64,000 nt of DNA from Undaria pinnatifida. Its lineage: Eukaryota; Sar; Phaeophyceae; Laminariales; Alariaceae. The position numbers were made by a program, and so were the translations under genes. The DNA is taken from contig JABAKD010000021.1 of NCBI GenBank assembly GCA_012845835.1, forward strand, positions 1,563,185 through 1,627,184, given 5' to 3'. This document shows positions 22,701 to 29,075 of the stretch, in pieces. The notes under the pieces are model-generated. The model had not been told where the DNA came from. It ran no database searches and was given only the letters and a program-made list of their open reading frames with translations. The first letter of the stretch is position 1. The number at the start of each line of letters is the position of its first letter.

Positions 22701-25700
22701 TCGAGCTGCGGACGGAAGTATGAGCGCTCGAACCCAGTATGCCGATGCAGTCCAGTGAACGATTACTGGCACACTCAGCATAACGTCTAGTGTTCGAGGC
22801 TGCCAGTGCGCAGCCGTACAGTTGTGGTTTCAGTTTTATTTTTTGCTACGATAGAGGTTCACTAACCATTGTTGTTTTTTTCCTGCAAGTTTGTTGGCCT
22901 AAGCAGCTCTCGTACTCGCCACATTTTTTCTTTTTTGAGTTATCCGAAAGTGCATCTGGGTAAACAAACCTATCTGGTCTAGGTGTATCTGCAGGTAAAT
23001 ATAGGTTAAGGAGCCCTGTCTTTCAGAAAACGTTAGTGCCAAAAAGAGGTATACCTTGAAGTCTCTGTCGTGCCATGAGTCTGAGGTTTATCTGGTATGA
23101 ATTACTGTGGTTGGGTTCGTAGTATTATGCTGTACTTTTGGTGACAGGCATTACAGGCCCGGTGCGCGTCTCGGAAGTTGTTGGAGAGCATGTCCTGTGG
23201 GAACGGGCTGGTACAATGTACATACATATCAAGATGAAGATGCGTTACGTCGATAACAAGAACGACATAAGTTTGATGTTTTGCGGGGAGGTTTTGGTCC
23301 GTCCTTTTTTTTTTTTTTTTTTCTTTGTCGCAATGTCTACACTACGTCCCCTTTCTGTTCGCCTTCGCCTTGATTGATTGGTTGCTTACTTGCCTGTTTC
23401 TTTGGGTACCGCCGCCAGTAAACCCTAAGGGATATTTTGTCACGTAGGCGCGAGTAGGAATGTCGCCAAAGCACGGTTGGTAATGAAGTGAATATTTTTT
23501 TGCAAACAAGACGCACAATTTTCGGATTCACAAATATTCAGGAGTCCAGCGTCGTTTTCCCCCCCCCAACTGTTTAACATTTTTTATAGCTCAAATTGTG
23601 ACTACCCCAAACGGGAAAGCAATGTTCTGTCCGCATTTTTTTCCAGGATTTGCACGGGTCGGGTCACCTCTCGCGGATTGGGTCTGGTCAGAGTGATCCG
23701 ACCCGACCCGTGGTATTTCGAATTGCCTCCTTACCCGACCCGACTTGACCGGGGAGAGTTTTATGGAACACTTGCAACCTGGCCCATGGGCCGGATCATG
23801 ACCTGAGAGAAGCCCTGCTTTTTGTTGGGTACGAATTGCTAGTGCTTTGTTCATACAATATCTGCCAACTGCCAGCCAACTGTTTGGGAAAACCGTTTCG
23901 CCATACGTGTTGTTGCCATGGTAGTATACGGACTCGCGCACAAGATACCTCTTGGCATTAAGCACGTATACAAGTAGTTGCGATTAGTTCCATCATTTGG
24001 TAACATACATAGGAGTCACGTGTATTCAAAGGGCCAATTGCACAGGACCATTCATCTGTAAAAACGAGCCGCCGGCGTATCACGCAGCTTGTACAGATGG
24101 CTATCGACGCTAAGTTTATGTACCTCACAGCTGACGTGTTTTCGATTATTTTATTTCATACCTACACCCTAACGTCGTATTTGAACGCTTTCGGTGATGC
24201 TCGCTGGCAACCTTGATTTCGCGAAATCACCTCGTGAGTCATTCCTGACTGCCCACGACTGCTGTCTTGTGTACTAGACGCCCTTACGCACTCCATGAGG
24301 CGCGTGCCTCTATTTCAAGTGCTGCTGTTGCTTTGTGGGCAGCTGTAGCTTTAGTTGTCCGCAAGTGAACTGCACACGCTTAGTTGGAGGTTGCCCGTGG
24401 TTTGTTCCATTTCGAGTCTTCCTATTTTCGCCGAATTTGGACCACTGGCGCACACCAAAGTCCATGTGTTGACCTCCGTCGAGAAAAAAATGCCGACGGC
24501 AGATCTGAAGAGAATCACGAGCTGCTGTGGATTCAACGCCAAGAAATAACACGAGCTGTAACCCTAAGTCACGAACTAGCTGAAAGTCGAAATGCACGGT
24601 GTTAAGAAGGAGGGTACCGAAAAACATTCTAGAGTTTGGAATGAGCCGGAAAACCGGGGATGGGGAGTGGATGTGATCCTCGAGGCCCCCACGCCTGTAC
24701 AACTGGAACCCCTTTTTTTCACAATTTTTCTCGAAATTAGTACAGAGAGGGATTTTGGGTCTCTAAAGGGGTTAAGGGCTTTAGGACGTTAGATCGTTGC
24801 TAATGGCAAGGCAACAATGTTGAACAAACCAAAATGTTTCGTCTTTTTTGGTATTTTCGATGAAGATTTTTTCGCGCCGTTAATCGCTGTGAAGACAAAA
24901 CGATTACGCATATGGTTCGAGTTCTCTTAGTGTCAGCGGGCGCAGTTTGTCAATTTTCGTCAAGCCTCGGTCGACGGTGACCAACAACCACGATTGGCCT
25001 CCACTCTTGAAATCGAGGCAACCCACGACCAGCCCTCTTCGTTTTGGACAAGGCCACAGTAATGTAGGTTACCGCGCCGAAGTGTTGATGTTGATCCATG
25101 CTATAGGGCGTGAGAAGTTGCCCGCGTTGTCTCGTGGTCTTCCGGCAAACCTGCTCAGTATTACTTTGTTTGCACGTTGTGAGACGATCGAGATTTTTCG
25201 TCTCTTTTTTCTACACTCGAGCCGATAAATGTATTTTTAACAGGAGCTTTTTCGGCCCCTGCCGAACATCGATTGATGTAGTGTGAGCACTGTACGTCAA
25301 GGGCGGGTCGAAGCCCCTAACGAGCTCACTATGTTCAGATTTCAAGATGCTGCCGTTGGTTACGTCGAGCGAAGTGTGTTGAGCACGCGGAATCTCGCCG
25401 GTTCAATTCCAATGTTTGCTTGAGAATTTGTCAAGCAGATGCTGCCCAAGGACGCCTCCAAGAATCATTCTTTTCTGAAAACTGGAAGATCCCTAATTTT
25501 TTTTTTTAAGATAAGGGGCTCATGGGCAGCCGTACGGTAGAAAATTGACTATCTTCGAAGCTTACACATATTTTTTGCAATAGATCGCCTTGCCGTTAGC
25601 AACGGTCTTACGACTTGACATTTGCCGTGTTTAATTTTTTCTTCTTCATCTTTTTTTTTTTTTTTTTTCCTTCTCCGGTTAGTTTTCTCACAGTTGTTTG

Positions 25701-25725
25701 CTGTGTTGTGTGTTGCTGTTGTGTC

Positions 25726-25760
<35 letters not shown>

Positions 25761-26110
25761 GCGTTTGTGTGCTGTTGTCGTTGCGGTTTTTGTTTTCGTT
25801 GTTGTTGCTGTTGTTGCTGGTGTTTTCGTTGTTGCTGTTTATTATTCGTGTTGCTGTTCTTGTTCCTTTTGCGTTTTTTCACGCTGCGCTTGAGATGGAT
25901 ACCCCATCGTCGCCGTCGACCAATCGCCAAACTCCACCCTGCTGTCACCCCTGTCTCCGGCGCGCTGTTTTTTTTTATTTTCTGTTGTAGTGGGAAAAGA
26001 AGACTGGGAAGAAGTACGGAAATCTGTCCTGGGACGAGAGGGCGGATGCTAACAAGGAGATTGACGAAATGCGAGCAGCCGCTAAGGAGAGGCAGGAGGG
26101 GAAGTCTTGA
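7561..26110 (+). CDS. gene 1: spliced gene for a low-complexity protein with a conserved-looking C-terminal segment
   Basis: The proposed exons are 7561-7764, 10122-10727, 11640-11708, possibly 11911-12123, 13210-13874, 16475-16640 and 25991-26110. Every junction has GT/AG ends and the phases match: all phase 0 except the 13874/16475 junction, which is phase 2 on both sides. The product would be about 609 residues, or 680 with the optional exon. The N-terminal half is Gly-, Ser-, Asn- and Ala-rich with basic stretches such as MKRRRENGG. The C-terminal segment reads HNK, YEP, SVRDCRM across the last intron into WEKKTGKKYGNLSWDERAD, and ends at TGA. I recall a similar HN...YEP...VRD..WE..TGK pattern in uncharacterised protist proteins but cannot name a family. 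The last intron is about 9.3 kb. The function is unknown. Confidence 0.6.
8000..8450. other. gene 1 intron 1 sequence, unassigned
   Basis: Nothing recognisable was found other than low-level GT-rich sequence. Confidence 0.4.
8469..8605 (+). mobile_element. family A MITE, left-end fragment
   Basis: The left terminus GACGCGTGGTACGATAGAGG is followed by the typical subterminal TCAATTTGGGAGCT...CTCTCC and the ATGAAAAATCC block. The right half is missing. It lies in intron 1 of gene 1. Confidence 0.75.
8622..8703. mobile_element. GGGTC-rich element (family G), fragment
   Basis: Tandem GGGTC units precede AGGAGGCTTTGAAATATC and the terminal motif CCGTGAAACGCCCT. This matches the right half of the complete copy at 14768-14982. 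Confidence 0.55.
8937..9065. repeat. dispersed repeat I, copy 1
   Basis: It shares GCAGATTCTAAGAA...CTGAGC and GTCGAAGACGTTCGTTCACG...CAACCCGACCAA with copies at 56905-57062 and 60950-61385. Family identity is unknown. Confidence 0.6.
9232..9320. mobile_element. piggyBac-like mini-MITE (family H), 89 bp
   Basis: TTAA followed by CCCCTTTAGAGCC at the left mirrors GTAAAGGGG followed by TTAA at the right. A TTAA target site and CCC/GGG ends are the piggyBac hallmark; the assignment is inference from the ends only. The same unit forms the tandem array at 20047-20790. Confidence 0.6.
9321..10115. other. gene 1 intron 1 sequence, C-rich
   Basis: Only C-rich stretches (9640-9675, 10008-10022) and a CT-rich tract before the acceptor at 10121 are visible. 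Confidence 0.4.
10122..10727 (+). CDS. gene 1, exon 2
   Basis: The acceptor is TTTATGCAG|CAG behind a CT-rich tract. The frame opens with a charged, ordinary-looking segment (QTLGSLMSIDEPLSD, then RIGVVVAEYIDRQREE). It then passes into Ser/Asn/Thr/His low complexity encoded by AGC/AAC-type trinucleotide repeats and ends at a basic cluster MKRRRENGG before the donor CTG|GTGAGT in phase 0. An ATG at 10116 overlaps the acceptor, so this could instead be the first exon. The long minus-strand frame over the same interval is a repeat-driven shadow. Confidence 0.6.
11640..11708 (+). CDS. gene 1, exon 3
   Basis: A 69 bp exon between TGTCGGCAG| and CAG|GTGCGA, phase 0 on both sides. It encodes ASTCSSTANKRGKAAISGPK followed by TTQ. 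Basic/Ser composition matches its neighbours. The TC-rich region at 11150-11460 upstream looks like non-coding CTTGCC-type repeats. Confidence 0.5.
11911..12123 (+). CDS. gene 1, optional exon 3b
   Basis: An open frame of 71 codons from an acceptor (CTAAGCAG|AGC) to a strong donor (CAG|GTAGGT), phase 0 at both ends so it could be included or skipped. Its 3' part (from about 12040) is duplicated at 12222-12320, where the frame is broken. That argues it may be repeat sequence rather than an exon. Confidence 0.25.
12222..12320. repeat. local duplicate of 12040-12140
   Basis: CCACCCTGCGT..., GTCACGACTC, GAACCAAA and AATCAGGT.GGTCTAAT recur in the same order about 180 bp downstream. Both copies carry the possible donor AATCAGGT. 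Confidence 0.7.
12340..12490. repeat. (TA)n-rich tracts
   Basis: Two TATATA tracts (12335-12352 and 12453-12486) flank a segment starting CTCCAGCTGTGAG. That segment resembles 4168-4240 (CAGCTGTGAGTACGACCGATTGAA..ACTCA.CTTTGCAAGCTG), a small dispersed repeat. Confidence 0.55.
12628..12799. mobile_element. Tc1/mariner-like MITE (family E), 172 bp
   Basis: The left end CAGTGGGTACCCCGATTTAA mirrors the right end (TTAAATCGGGGTGCCCGCTG). The right end is followed by TA; the left dinucleotide is GA, probably mutated. It is related to 28266-28459 and 525-1262. Confidence 0.75.
13210..13874 (+). CDS. gene 1, exon 4 with Val-Ser-Arg pentapeptide repeats
   Basis: It follows a long C/T-rich tract (13138-13205) and an AAG acceptor. 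The frame encodes GKHDPMKMKLLEFKQKNG, then a 15-bp tandem repeat (about 13360-13575) giving VSRSA/VSRSD-type pentads, then Ala-rich basic sequence. It ends CAA AG|GTGAGG (phase 2), which matches the next exon. The same 15-bp repeat stays open in another plus frame (LFREV pentads) and on the minus strand (LRETA pentads), so open length alone is weak evidence. The phase match and the flanking non-repetitive codons are the support. Confidence 0.55.
14228..14246. repeat. short interstitial telomere-like tract
   Basis: Two and a half TTAGGG units in an AT-rich context. Similar short tracts lie at 19343-19356 and 19590-19610. Confidence 0.6.
14768..14982. mobile_element. GGGTC-rich MITE (family G), complete 215 bp copy
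   Basis: The left end GCAGGGCTTTTCACGGGTCA pairs with the right end (GACCCGTGAACAGCCCTGC). The interior is nearly all GGGTC/GACCC words in both orientations, giving a very GC-rich foldback. CAGGG-type ends recall hAT elements, but no 8-bp duplication is evident, so the superfamily is not settled. Other copies: 8622-8703, 23644-23818, 42060-42229, 42905-43105. Confidence 0.7.
15291..15367. repeat. (GGGTT)n tract, about 14 units
   Basis: A homogeneous 5-bp tandem repeat of GGGTT on the plus strand, with GGGTC at its left edge and a GGGCTG interruption at the right. It is telomere-like in strand bias, and was probably seeded from a GGGTC-type element. Confidence 0.9.
15814..16064 (+). mobile_element. 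family A MITE, complete
   Basis: Termini GCGCGTGCTACGATGATAGAGG and the complement GTATACCTCTATCGTAGCACG. Internal landmarks are in the usual order: GATTTGGGAGCTTAAG, CCATGGCCTAGGTACAC, GTTAAGGAACCCCGTCATT and TTCGCCAA. Confidence 0.85.
16475..16640 (+). CDS. gene 1, exon 5 (start of the C-terminal segment)
   Basis: The acceptor TTTTTTTGTATTGCAG| is strong. Entering in phase 2, the frame reads DALKAKLEAHNKVVNKGKHT, then YEPAASVRDCRM, to the donor ATG|GTGAGC in phase 0. A decayed second copy of the 3' half of this exon and its donor lies at 17037-17118. Confidence 0.65.
17037..17118 (+). pseudogene. decayed duplicate of gene 1 exon 5
   Basis: GACAAGGGGAAGCACACGTA, then GGGTTGCCGAATGGTGA, repeat the end of exon 5, about 470 bp downstream. 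The codon after CACACG has become TAA, so it cannot replace the parent exon in frame. Confidence 0.7.
17389..17866. mobile_element. 478 bp element with long terminal inverted repeats (family L)
   Basis: The left end GTAGGTTTCAGCACGTTCGC continues to AGGCGTGTTTGAACC and is mirrored at 17832-17866. A second internal inverted pair (TTCAGGATAGGAT at 17511, ATCCTGAA at 17741) deepens the foldback. No target duplication was identified. A minus-strand open frame of 139 codons spans it but follows the palindrome and is not accepted as a gene. Confidence 0.65.
18029..18112 (+). mobile_element. family A MITE, right-end fragment
   Basis: GGTTAAGGTGTCCCGTCATTCC, TTTCGCCAAAAA and the terminus CTATCGTAGCACACGTC are present. 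The left part is absent. Confidence 0.65.
18893..19215. mobile_element. foldback repeat M, copy 1
   Basis: It shares over 300 bp of pattern with 21655-21985: a T-rich arm, TGTTTTCAAGTT.TCGTGTTTT, a short centre, then ACGAAAACGGGCGGTCGAAG and GCATGCGTC-like ends. The two halves are inverted repeats of each other. Another T-rich half-copy lies at 18775-18895, and a partial one at 20770-20940. Confidence 0.55.
19636..19899 (-). mobile_element. family A MITE, complete, 4-bp target duplication TGAT
   Basis: Ends GACGCATGCTTCGATATAGG and complement GCACGAGTC. Flanked by TGAT at 19632-19635 and 19900-19903. Confidence 0.85.
20047..20790. repeat. tandem array of family H units, about six copies
   Basis: Units begin at about 20047, 20178, 20311, 20448, 20548 and 20690. 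Each reads roughly AACCCCTTTAGAGCCCC, TACTAACTTCAAGTTAAATT, CCCCAAAAAGGGTTTCCAGT and AGGCGTTAAG. Spacing is 100 to 140 bp. The unit matches the solitary mini-MITE at 9232-9320 plus a linker (TGAGGAACCTTGAA). Confidence 0.8.
21655..21985. mobile_element. foldback repeat M, copy 2
   Basis: Second copy of the element at 18893-19215. Here TTCAAGTTTTCGTG and its complement CACGAAAACCTGAA lie about 35 bp apart as the tight centre of the foldback. Confidence 0.55.
22570..22735. repeat. tandem duplication, two units of about 85 bp
   Basis: ATCTCGAG.T.ACCT.AGAAA.CGCC.CGTTA, CCGTC.CAT.GAG.T and GGAAGTATGA occur twice in tandem. Confidence 0.7.
22842..23090 (+). mobile_element. family A MITE, diverged full-length
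   Basis: The left terminus TTGCTACGATAGAGGTTCAC and right block GGTTAAGGAGCCCTGTCTTTCAG...GTATACC...CTGTCGTGCCATGAGTC are recognisable. The middle has drifted. Confidence 0.65.
23644..23818. mobile_element. GGGTC-rich MITE (family G)
   Basis: Starts CCAGGATTTGCACGGGTCGG and ends GGATCATGACC...GAAGCCCTGC. Runs of GACCC/GGGTC fill the interior. Confidence 0.65.
24310..25600. other. gene 1 intron 5 sequence with an unassigned open frame
   Basis: A plus-strand frame at 24355-24549 and a longer minus-strand frame (24702-24310) overlap; both have moderately protein-like composition. Part of this segment (24370-24420) resembles the complement of 28605-28660, so it may be an old dispersed repeat. 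A reverse family H copy lies at 24694-24775. No spliced model was found. Confidence 0.35.
25726..25761. repeat. (GTT)n microsatellite
   Basis: Twelve GTT units, followed by looser GTT/GCT repeats to about 25855, near the acceptor side of gene 1 intron 5. Confidence 0.9.
25991..26110 (+). CDS. gene 1, terminal exon 6
   Basis: The acceptor is TTTCTGTTGTAG|TGG. The frame reads WEKKTGKKYGNLSWDERADA, then NKEIDEMRAAAKERQEGKS, and stops at TGA (26108-26110). Phase 0 entry matches exon 5 (ATG|GT). The exon is 39 codons. Three decayed copies follow downstream. Confidence 0.65.
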   Translation, partial: WEKKTGKKYGNLSWDERADANKEIDEMRAAAKERQEGKS

Positions 26111-26210
26111 TTGTTGCAGTATACTGGAAGTACACTGGCGTAGTATACCGACAGTAAGCTGGCACAGCAGTACACTGCCAGTATATATAGGCTCATACCT
26201 TTTTGTTGCT

Positions 26211-26300
26211 AGACAGCGGGTGGTAACAAGGAGATTGACAATACGCAAGCAGGCGTTAGGGCCGGGGAGGAGGTGAAGTCTTGATTGTTGCAGTATACCG
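26211..26300 (+). pseudogene. decayed duplicate of gene 1 terminal exon, copy 2
   Basis: GTAACAAGGAGATTGACAAT and then GGAGGTGAAGTCTTGATTGT repeat the end of exon 6, its stop codon and the first bases of the 3' flank (TTGCAGTATAC). Substitutions disrupt the WEKKTGKKY part. Confidence 0.8.
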
Positions 26301-26417
26301 CAGCTGGCACTATACTGGCAGTTTGCCGGCAGTATACTGGAAGCTGGCCTTATACTGGAAGCTGGCAATGTAATGGTGCCGAGTACTGGCGGTGTGCTGG
26401 TGCTTTCGATGTCGTTG

Positions 26418-26510
26418 CGAGAGGGCGAACGCTGACAGGGAAATTGACGATATGCGGGCAGACGTTATGGGGAGACAGAAAGGCGGGAGAGGAGGTCTTG
26501 ATGGTTACTA
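26418..26510 (+). pseudogene. decayed duplicate of gene 1 terminal exon, copy 3
   Basis: The frame still encodes ERANADREIDDMRADVMGRQ, clearly parallel to ERADANKEIDEMRAAAKERQ in exon 6. Beyond this it is frameshifted, passing the old stop as GGTCTTGATGG. It could be an alternative last exon if spliced, but the WEKKTGKKY part is missing. Confidence 0.75.
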
Positions 26511-26634
26511 CTGGCAGTGTATACTGGCATACTGGCAGTGTGTACTGGTCGTACACCGATACATGCCATGTTTCGATGTATTGGGGCCTGTTTGGCAAAG
26601 CTGCCGGATAAGAGGGCGATCTTTTTGTGGGTGT

Positions 26635-26788
26635 CAAGGTCTCGGCTGGCCTTAATATACTGGTTTTATTTTTGGTTGACGTCAGCCAAGGGGTTGAACC
26701 GCTCTGCGTCAAGGTCTCTGTTGGCCTTGAGATCCTGGTTTATGTGTTGGTTGCCGTCAGTCAACCGGTCAAACCGCGGCCTCCTAAT
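26635..26788. repeat. tandem duplication, two units of about 77 bp
   Basis: GTCAAGGTCTC.G.TGGCCTT, CTGGTTT, TTGGTTG.CGTCAG and AACCG appear twice in tandem. Confidence 0.75.
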
Positions 26789-27022
26789 AGTAGCACCTTT
26801 GCACACGTTTGTTGCTGTAACACACCCGTGGTTTGTTTTTTCTGCATAATGGTGAATAACATGTTGTGCTGCACTTGTGCGGAAGGGGTTTCCCCCGATA
26901 AGGCGGTGTCCCGATGTAAAGCTGTCCGAGTCGCTTTTACGCGACGGGGAATTGCACTCTGGACCTGGATGAGAAAGGTGGGTTTCCCCAATAAGGCGGC
27001 CACGTTCCTCTGGCACACCACT

Positions 27023-27466
27023 TACGCGTGGTACGATAGAGGCATACCTTTTTTTGGCGAAAACACCTTTTTTGAATGCCGGGACTGCTTAACCCAAAAT
27101 CGTCGGAAATAGGCGTGCTACACGATAAAGGTATACCTTTTTTTTGCGAAAACACGTTTTCTGAATGACGGGGCTGCACAACCCAAAATCGTCGGAAATA
27201 GGCGTGCTACACGATAAAGGTGTACCCTTTTTTGGCGGAAACACGTTTTCTGAATGACGGGGCTGCACAACCCAAAATCGTCGGAAACTGACATTTTTTT
27301 TTGTTTGCATGATTTTCGTTGTGTACCTACGAAGCTCGTGGGATGTTTTCATCCGGAGACAGCAGTTTTATTTTTCTCCAAATATTTTCTTTTGGGACAG
27401 GTCTTGAGCCCCCAAAATTGAGGAGCCTCAGAAAAAAAGTGGTGCACCCCTGTCGTGGCACGCGTC
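27023..27466 (-). mobile_element. family A MITE with triplicated left end, target duplication CACT
   Basis: Flanked by CACT (27019-27022 and 27467-27470). The first roughly 88 bp (terminus, TATACC, GGCGAAAACAC, TGAATGACGGGGCTGC, CCCAAAATCGTCGGAAA) occurs three times in tandem, starting near 27023, 27111 and 27199. A normal interior and right end (GCACCCCTGTCGTGGCACGCGTC) follow. Confidence 0.85.
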
Positions 27467-27495
27467 CACTGTACCGACCGGTTCCCGGGTCGTTT

Positions 27496-27600
27496 GACGC
27501 GTGTTACGATAGAGGTATACCTTTTATTGGCGAAAATGGTTTCTGAATGACGGGCTCCTTAACCTACTAATACTATCGTCGGAAATGCTTATACGTCAAA
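27496..27600 (-). mobile_element. family A MITE, left-end fragment
   Basis: GACGCGTGTTACGATAGAGG, TATACC, GGCGAAAATGGTTTCTGAATGACGGG and the variant block CCTACTAATACTATCGTCGG are present. That variant is shared with the copies at 45300 and 54412, defining a subfamily. Confidence 0.75.
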
Positions 27601-27744
27601 TTTGGTTGCAGCATACCTCGCACGGGGTACATCGTATGACGTACCAGTCTGATTATGAAAAATTTTGGATAATTTTCCTCGCTATGAACAAAAGTAAACA
27701 TATGTCCATTTTTTATATGTATGCCCAGGCTTGTATGAGTTGCT

Positions 27745-27835
27745 GCGGTCTGGTACGGCGAGCGGGCCGACGGCAAGACGATGGTCGGCATGCGGACGAG
27801 CGGGCAAGGGAGGCAGTAGGGGAGGTCTTGGGTTT
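27745..27835 (+). pseudogene. possible decayed duplicate of gene 1 terminal exon, copy 4
   Basis: CGAGCGGGCCGACGGCAAGA, CGG.CATGCGGACGAGC and GGAGGTCTTG align in order with exon 6 and its 3' flank, but with many changes. Confidence 0.45.
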
Positions 27836-27919
27836 GACCAGCCCCGACCCCGACTTGGTAATGTTGTATTGCTGTAGCTGGAATTGTTTTATGACACGTA
27901 CACTGTTTCGTTTGGCAAC

Positions 27920-28138
27920 ATGTCGACGAAATATCGGCTTTCGTGTGTGGAATGCGGAAGCCTCTCTTTTCCTTCGGCTGCTTGGCGAAGATTGTTGAAA
28001 CCCGTCCTCGAAAAAAAATTACCAGGTATTATGCGAGGTGGACAAAATTTTTACCATGATCCACGAACGAAGCGCGCGCCTTACCATTCTTGTGTATCCC
28101 GCTTTGGTTCTGAAGCAATCTGTGCGACTTGTGGTTAA
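27920..28138 (+). CDS. small open frame with paired Cys-x2-Cys motifs, uncertain
   Basis: A 72-codon frame begins MSTKYRLSCVECGSLSF and ends CVSRFGSEAICATCG before TAA. The CVEC and CATC pairs resemble a zinc-ribbon-like arrangement, but the spacing is unusual and I recognise no family. An AATAAA lies about 30 bp after the stop (28166-28171), compatible with a 3' end. It may be a terminal exon or chance. Confidence 0.3.
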   Translation: MSTKYRLSCVECGSLSFPSAAWRRLLKPVLEKKLPGIMRGGQNFYHDPRTKRAPYHSCVSRFGSEAICATCG

Positions 28139-28265
28139 TCGGCGTCACGTACGTGCTTTGACACGAATAAAGTTTTTGCTTTTTCTCTTTCTTAGCGATG
28201 GGGTCCTGTAACCCAAATTTGTCGGAATGTTATTCTTGTTTTCGAAAACATTTTTTTGTGTCGTA

Positions 28266-28459
28266 CAGCGGGTACCCCGATTTAAGATCACCCCGCGACA
28301 AGTCGATACCAGCGCGCTACTAACTACACATTGCTCTTATCTGCATGTGGTGGGAAATATACATATTTAGTAGAGTAGGCGGGACATACCGATTTGACTG
28401 CTCTTAGGTCCCGAATGCTCGCTCTTGTCCTGGACGCTCTTAAATCGGGTAACACACTG
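28266..28459. mobile_element. Tc1/mariner-like MITE (family E), complete, TA duplication
   Basis: Left end CAGCGGGTACCCCGATTTAA and right end (TCTTAAATCGGGTAACACACTG) are inverted repeats, flanked by TA at 28264-28265 and 28460-28461. It is 194 bp with no coding capacity. Confidence 0.85.
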
Positions 28460-28804
28460 TAAGAACCTACCTGGTATATATTTTATAACTAATTTTCAAG
28501 GACGTCAGCATTTTGTTTTTCTAAACTATATATAGTCTAATGGCTGATGTTGGTATTTTTTACGTTAGTTAGGTGGGGAATTTGGAGCTTGATATTTTTA
28601 TTGCGTTTAACCGACGCCACACCACAGGAGACCTCCAACCAAACGCAAGTGTCTTAAGCCGAGAACGTGGTGTTTTGGTAGCGACTGACCGCGTGAGAAC
28701 GAGACGCGACATGGATTACCATATTTTGGAGCTGGGAAGCTCACGAACGTGTTCTACGATATATATATGGGTCCCGAGCGCTTTTCTGCCAAACTATCTT
28801 TTTG

Positions 28805-29075
28805 CACATGCATGGTACGATAGAGGTGTAAACACCACTTTTTTTCGGAGTTTGCCTCAAATTTGGGAGCTTAAGACCTCTCCCAAAAACTGGTTTTGGA
28901 GAAAATAAAACTGTTACCGGATGAAAAACTCCATTTGTTATGGCTTAGGTATATACAACGAGAGCACATTATGAACGAAAAACTGACCGATTTTCGACGA
29001 TTTTGGGTTAAGGAGCCCTCCCCGTCGTTCAGAAACCGCCGGACGAAACGTGCTACGTCTACCGTGGCACGCGTC
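28805..29075 (+). mobile_element. family A MITE, complete
   Basis: Left GCATGGTACGATAGAGGTG; internal CAAATTTGGGAGCTTAAGAC, GATTTTGGGTTAAGGAGCCC; right CTACCGTGGCACGCGTC. Confidence 0.8.

Noticed and set aside
25688-26368. 226-codon minus-strand frame with poly-Gln/Thr
   Set aside because: It is antisense to the (GTT)n tract and to the gene 1 terminal exon.
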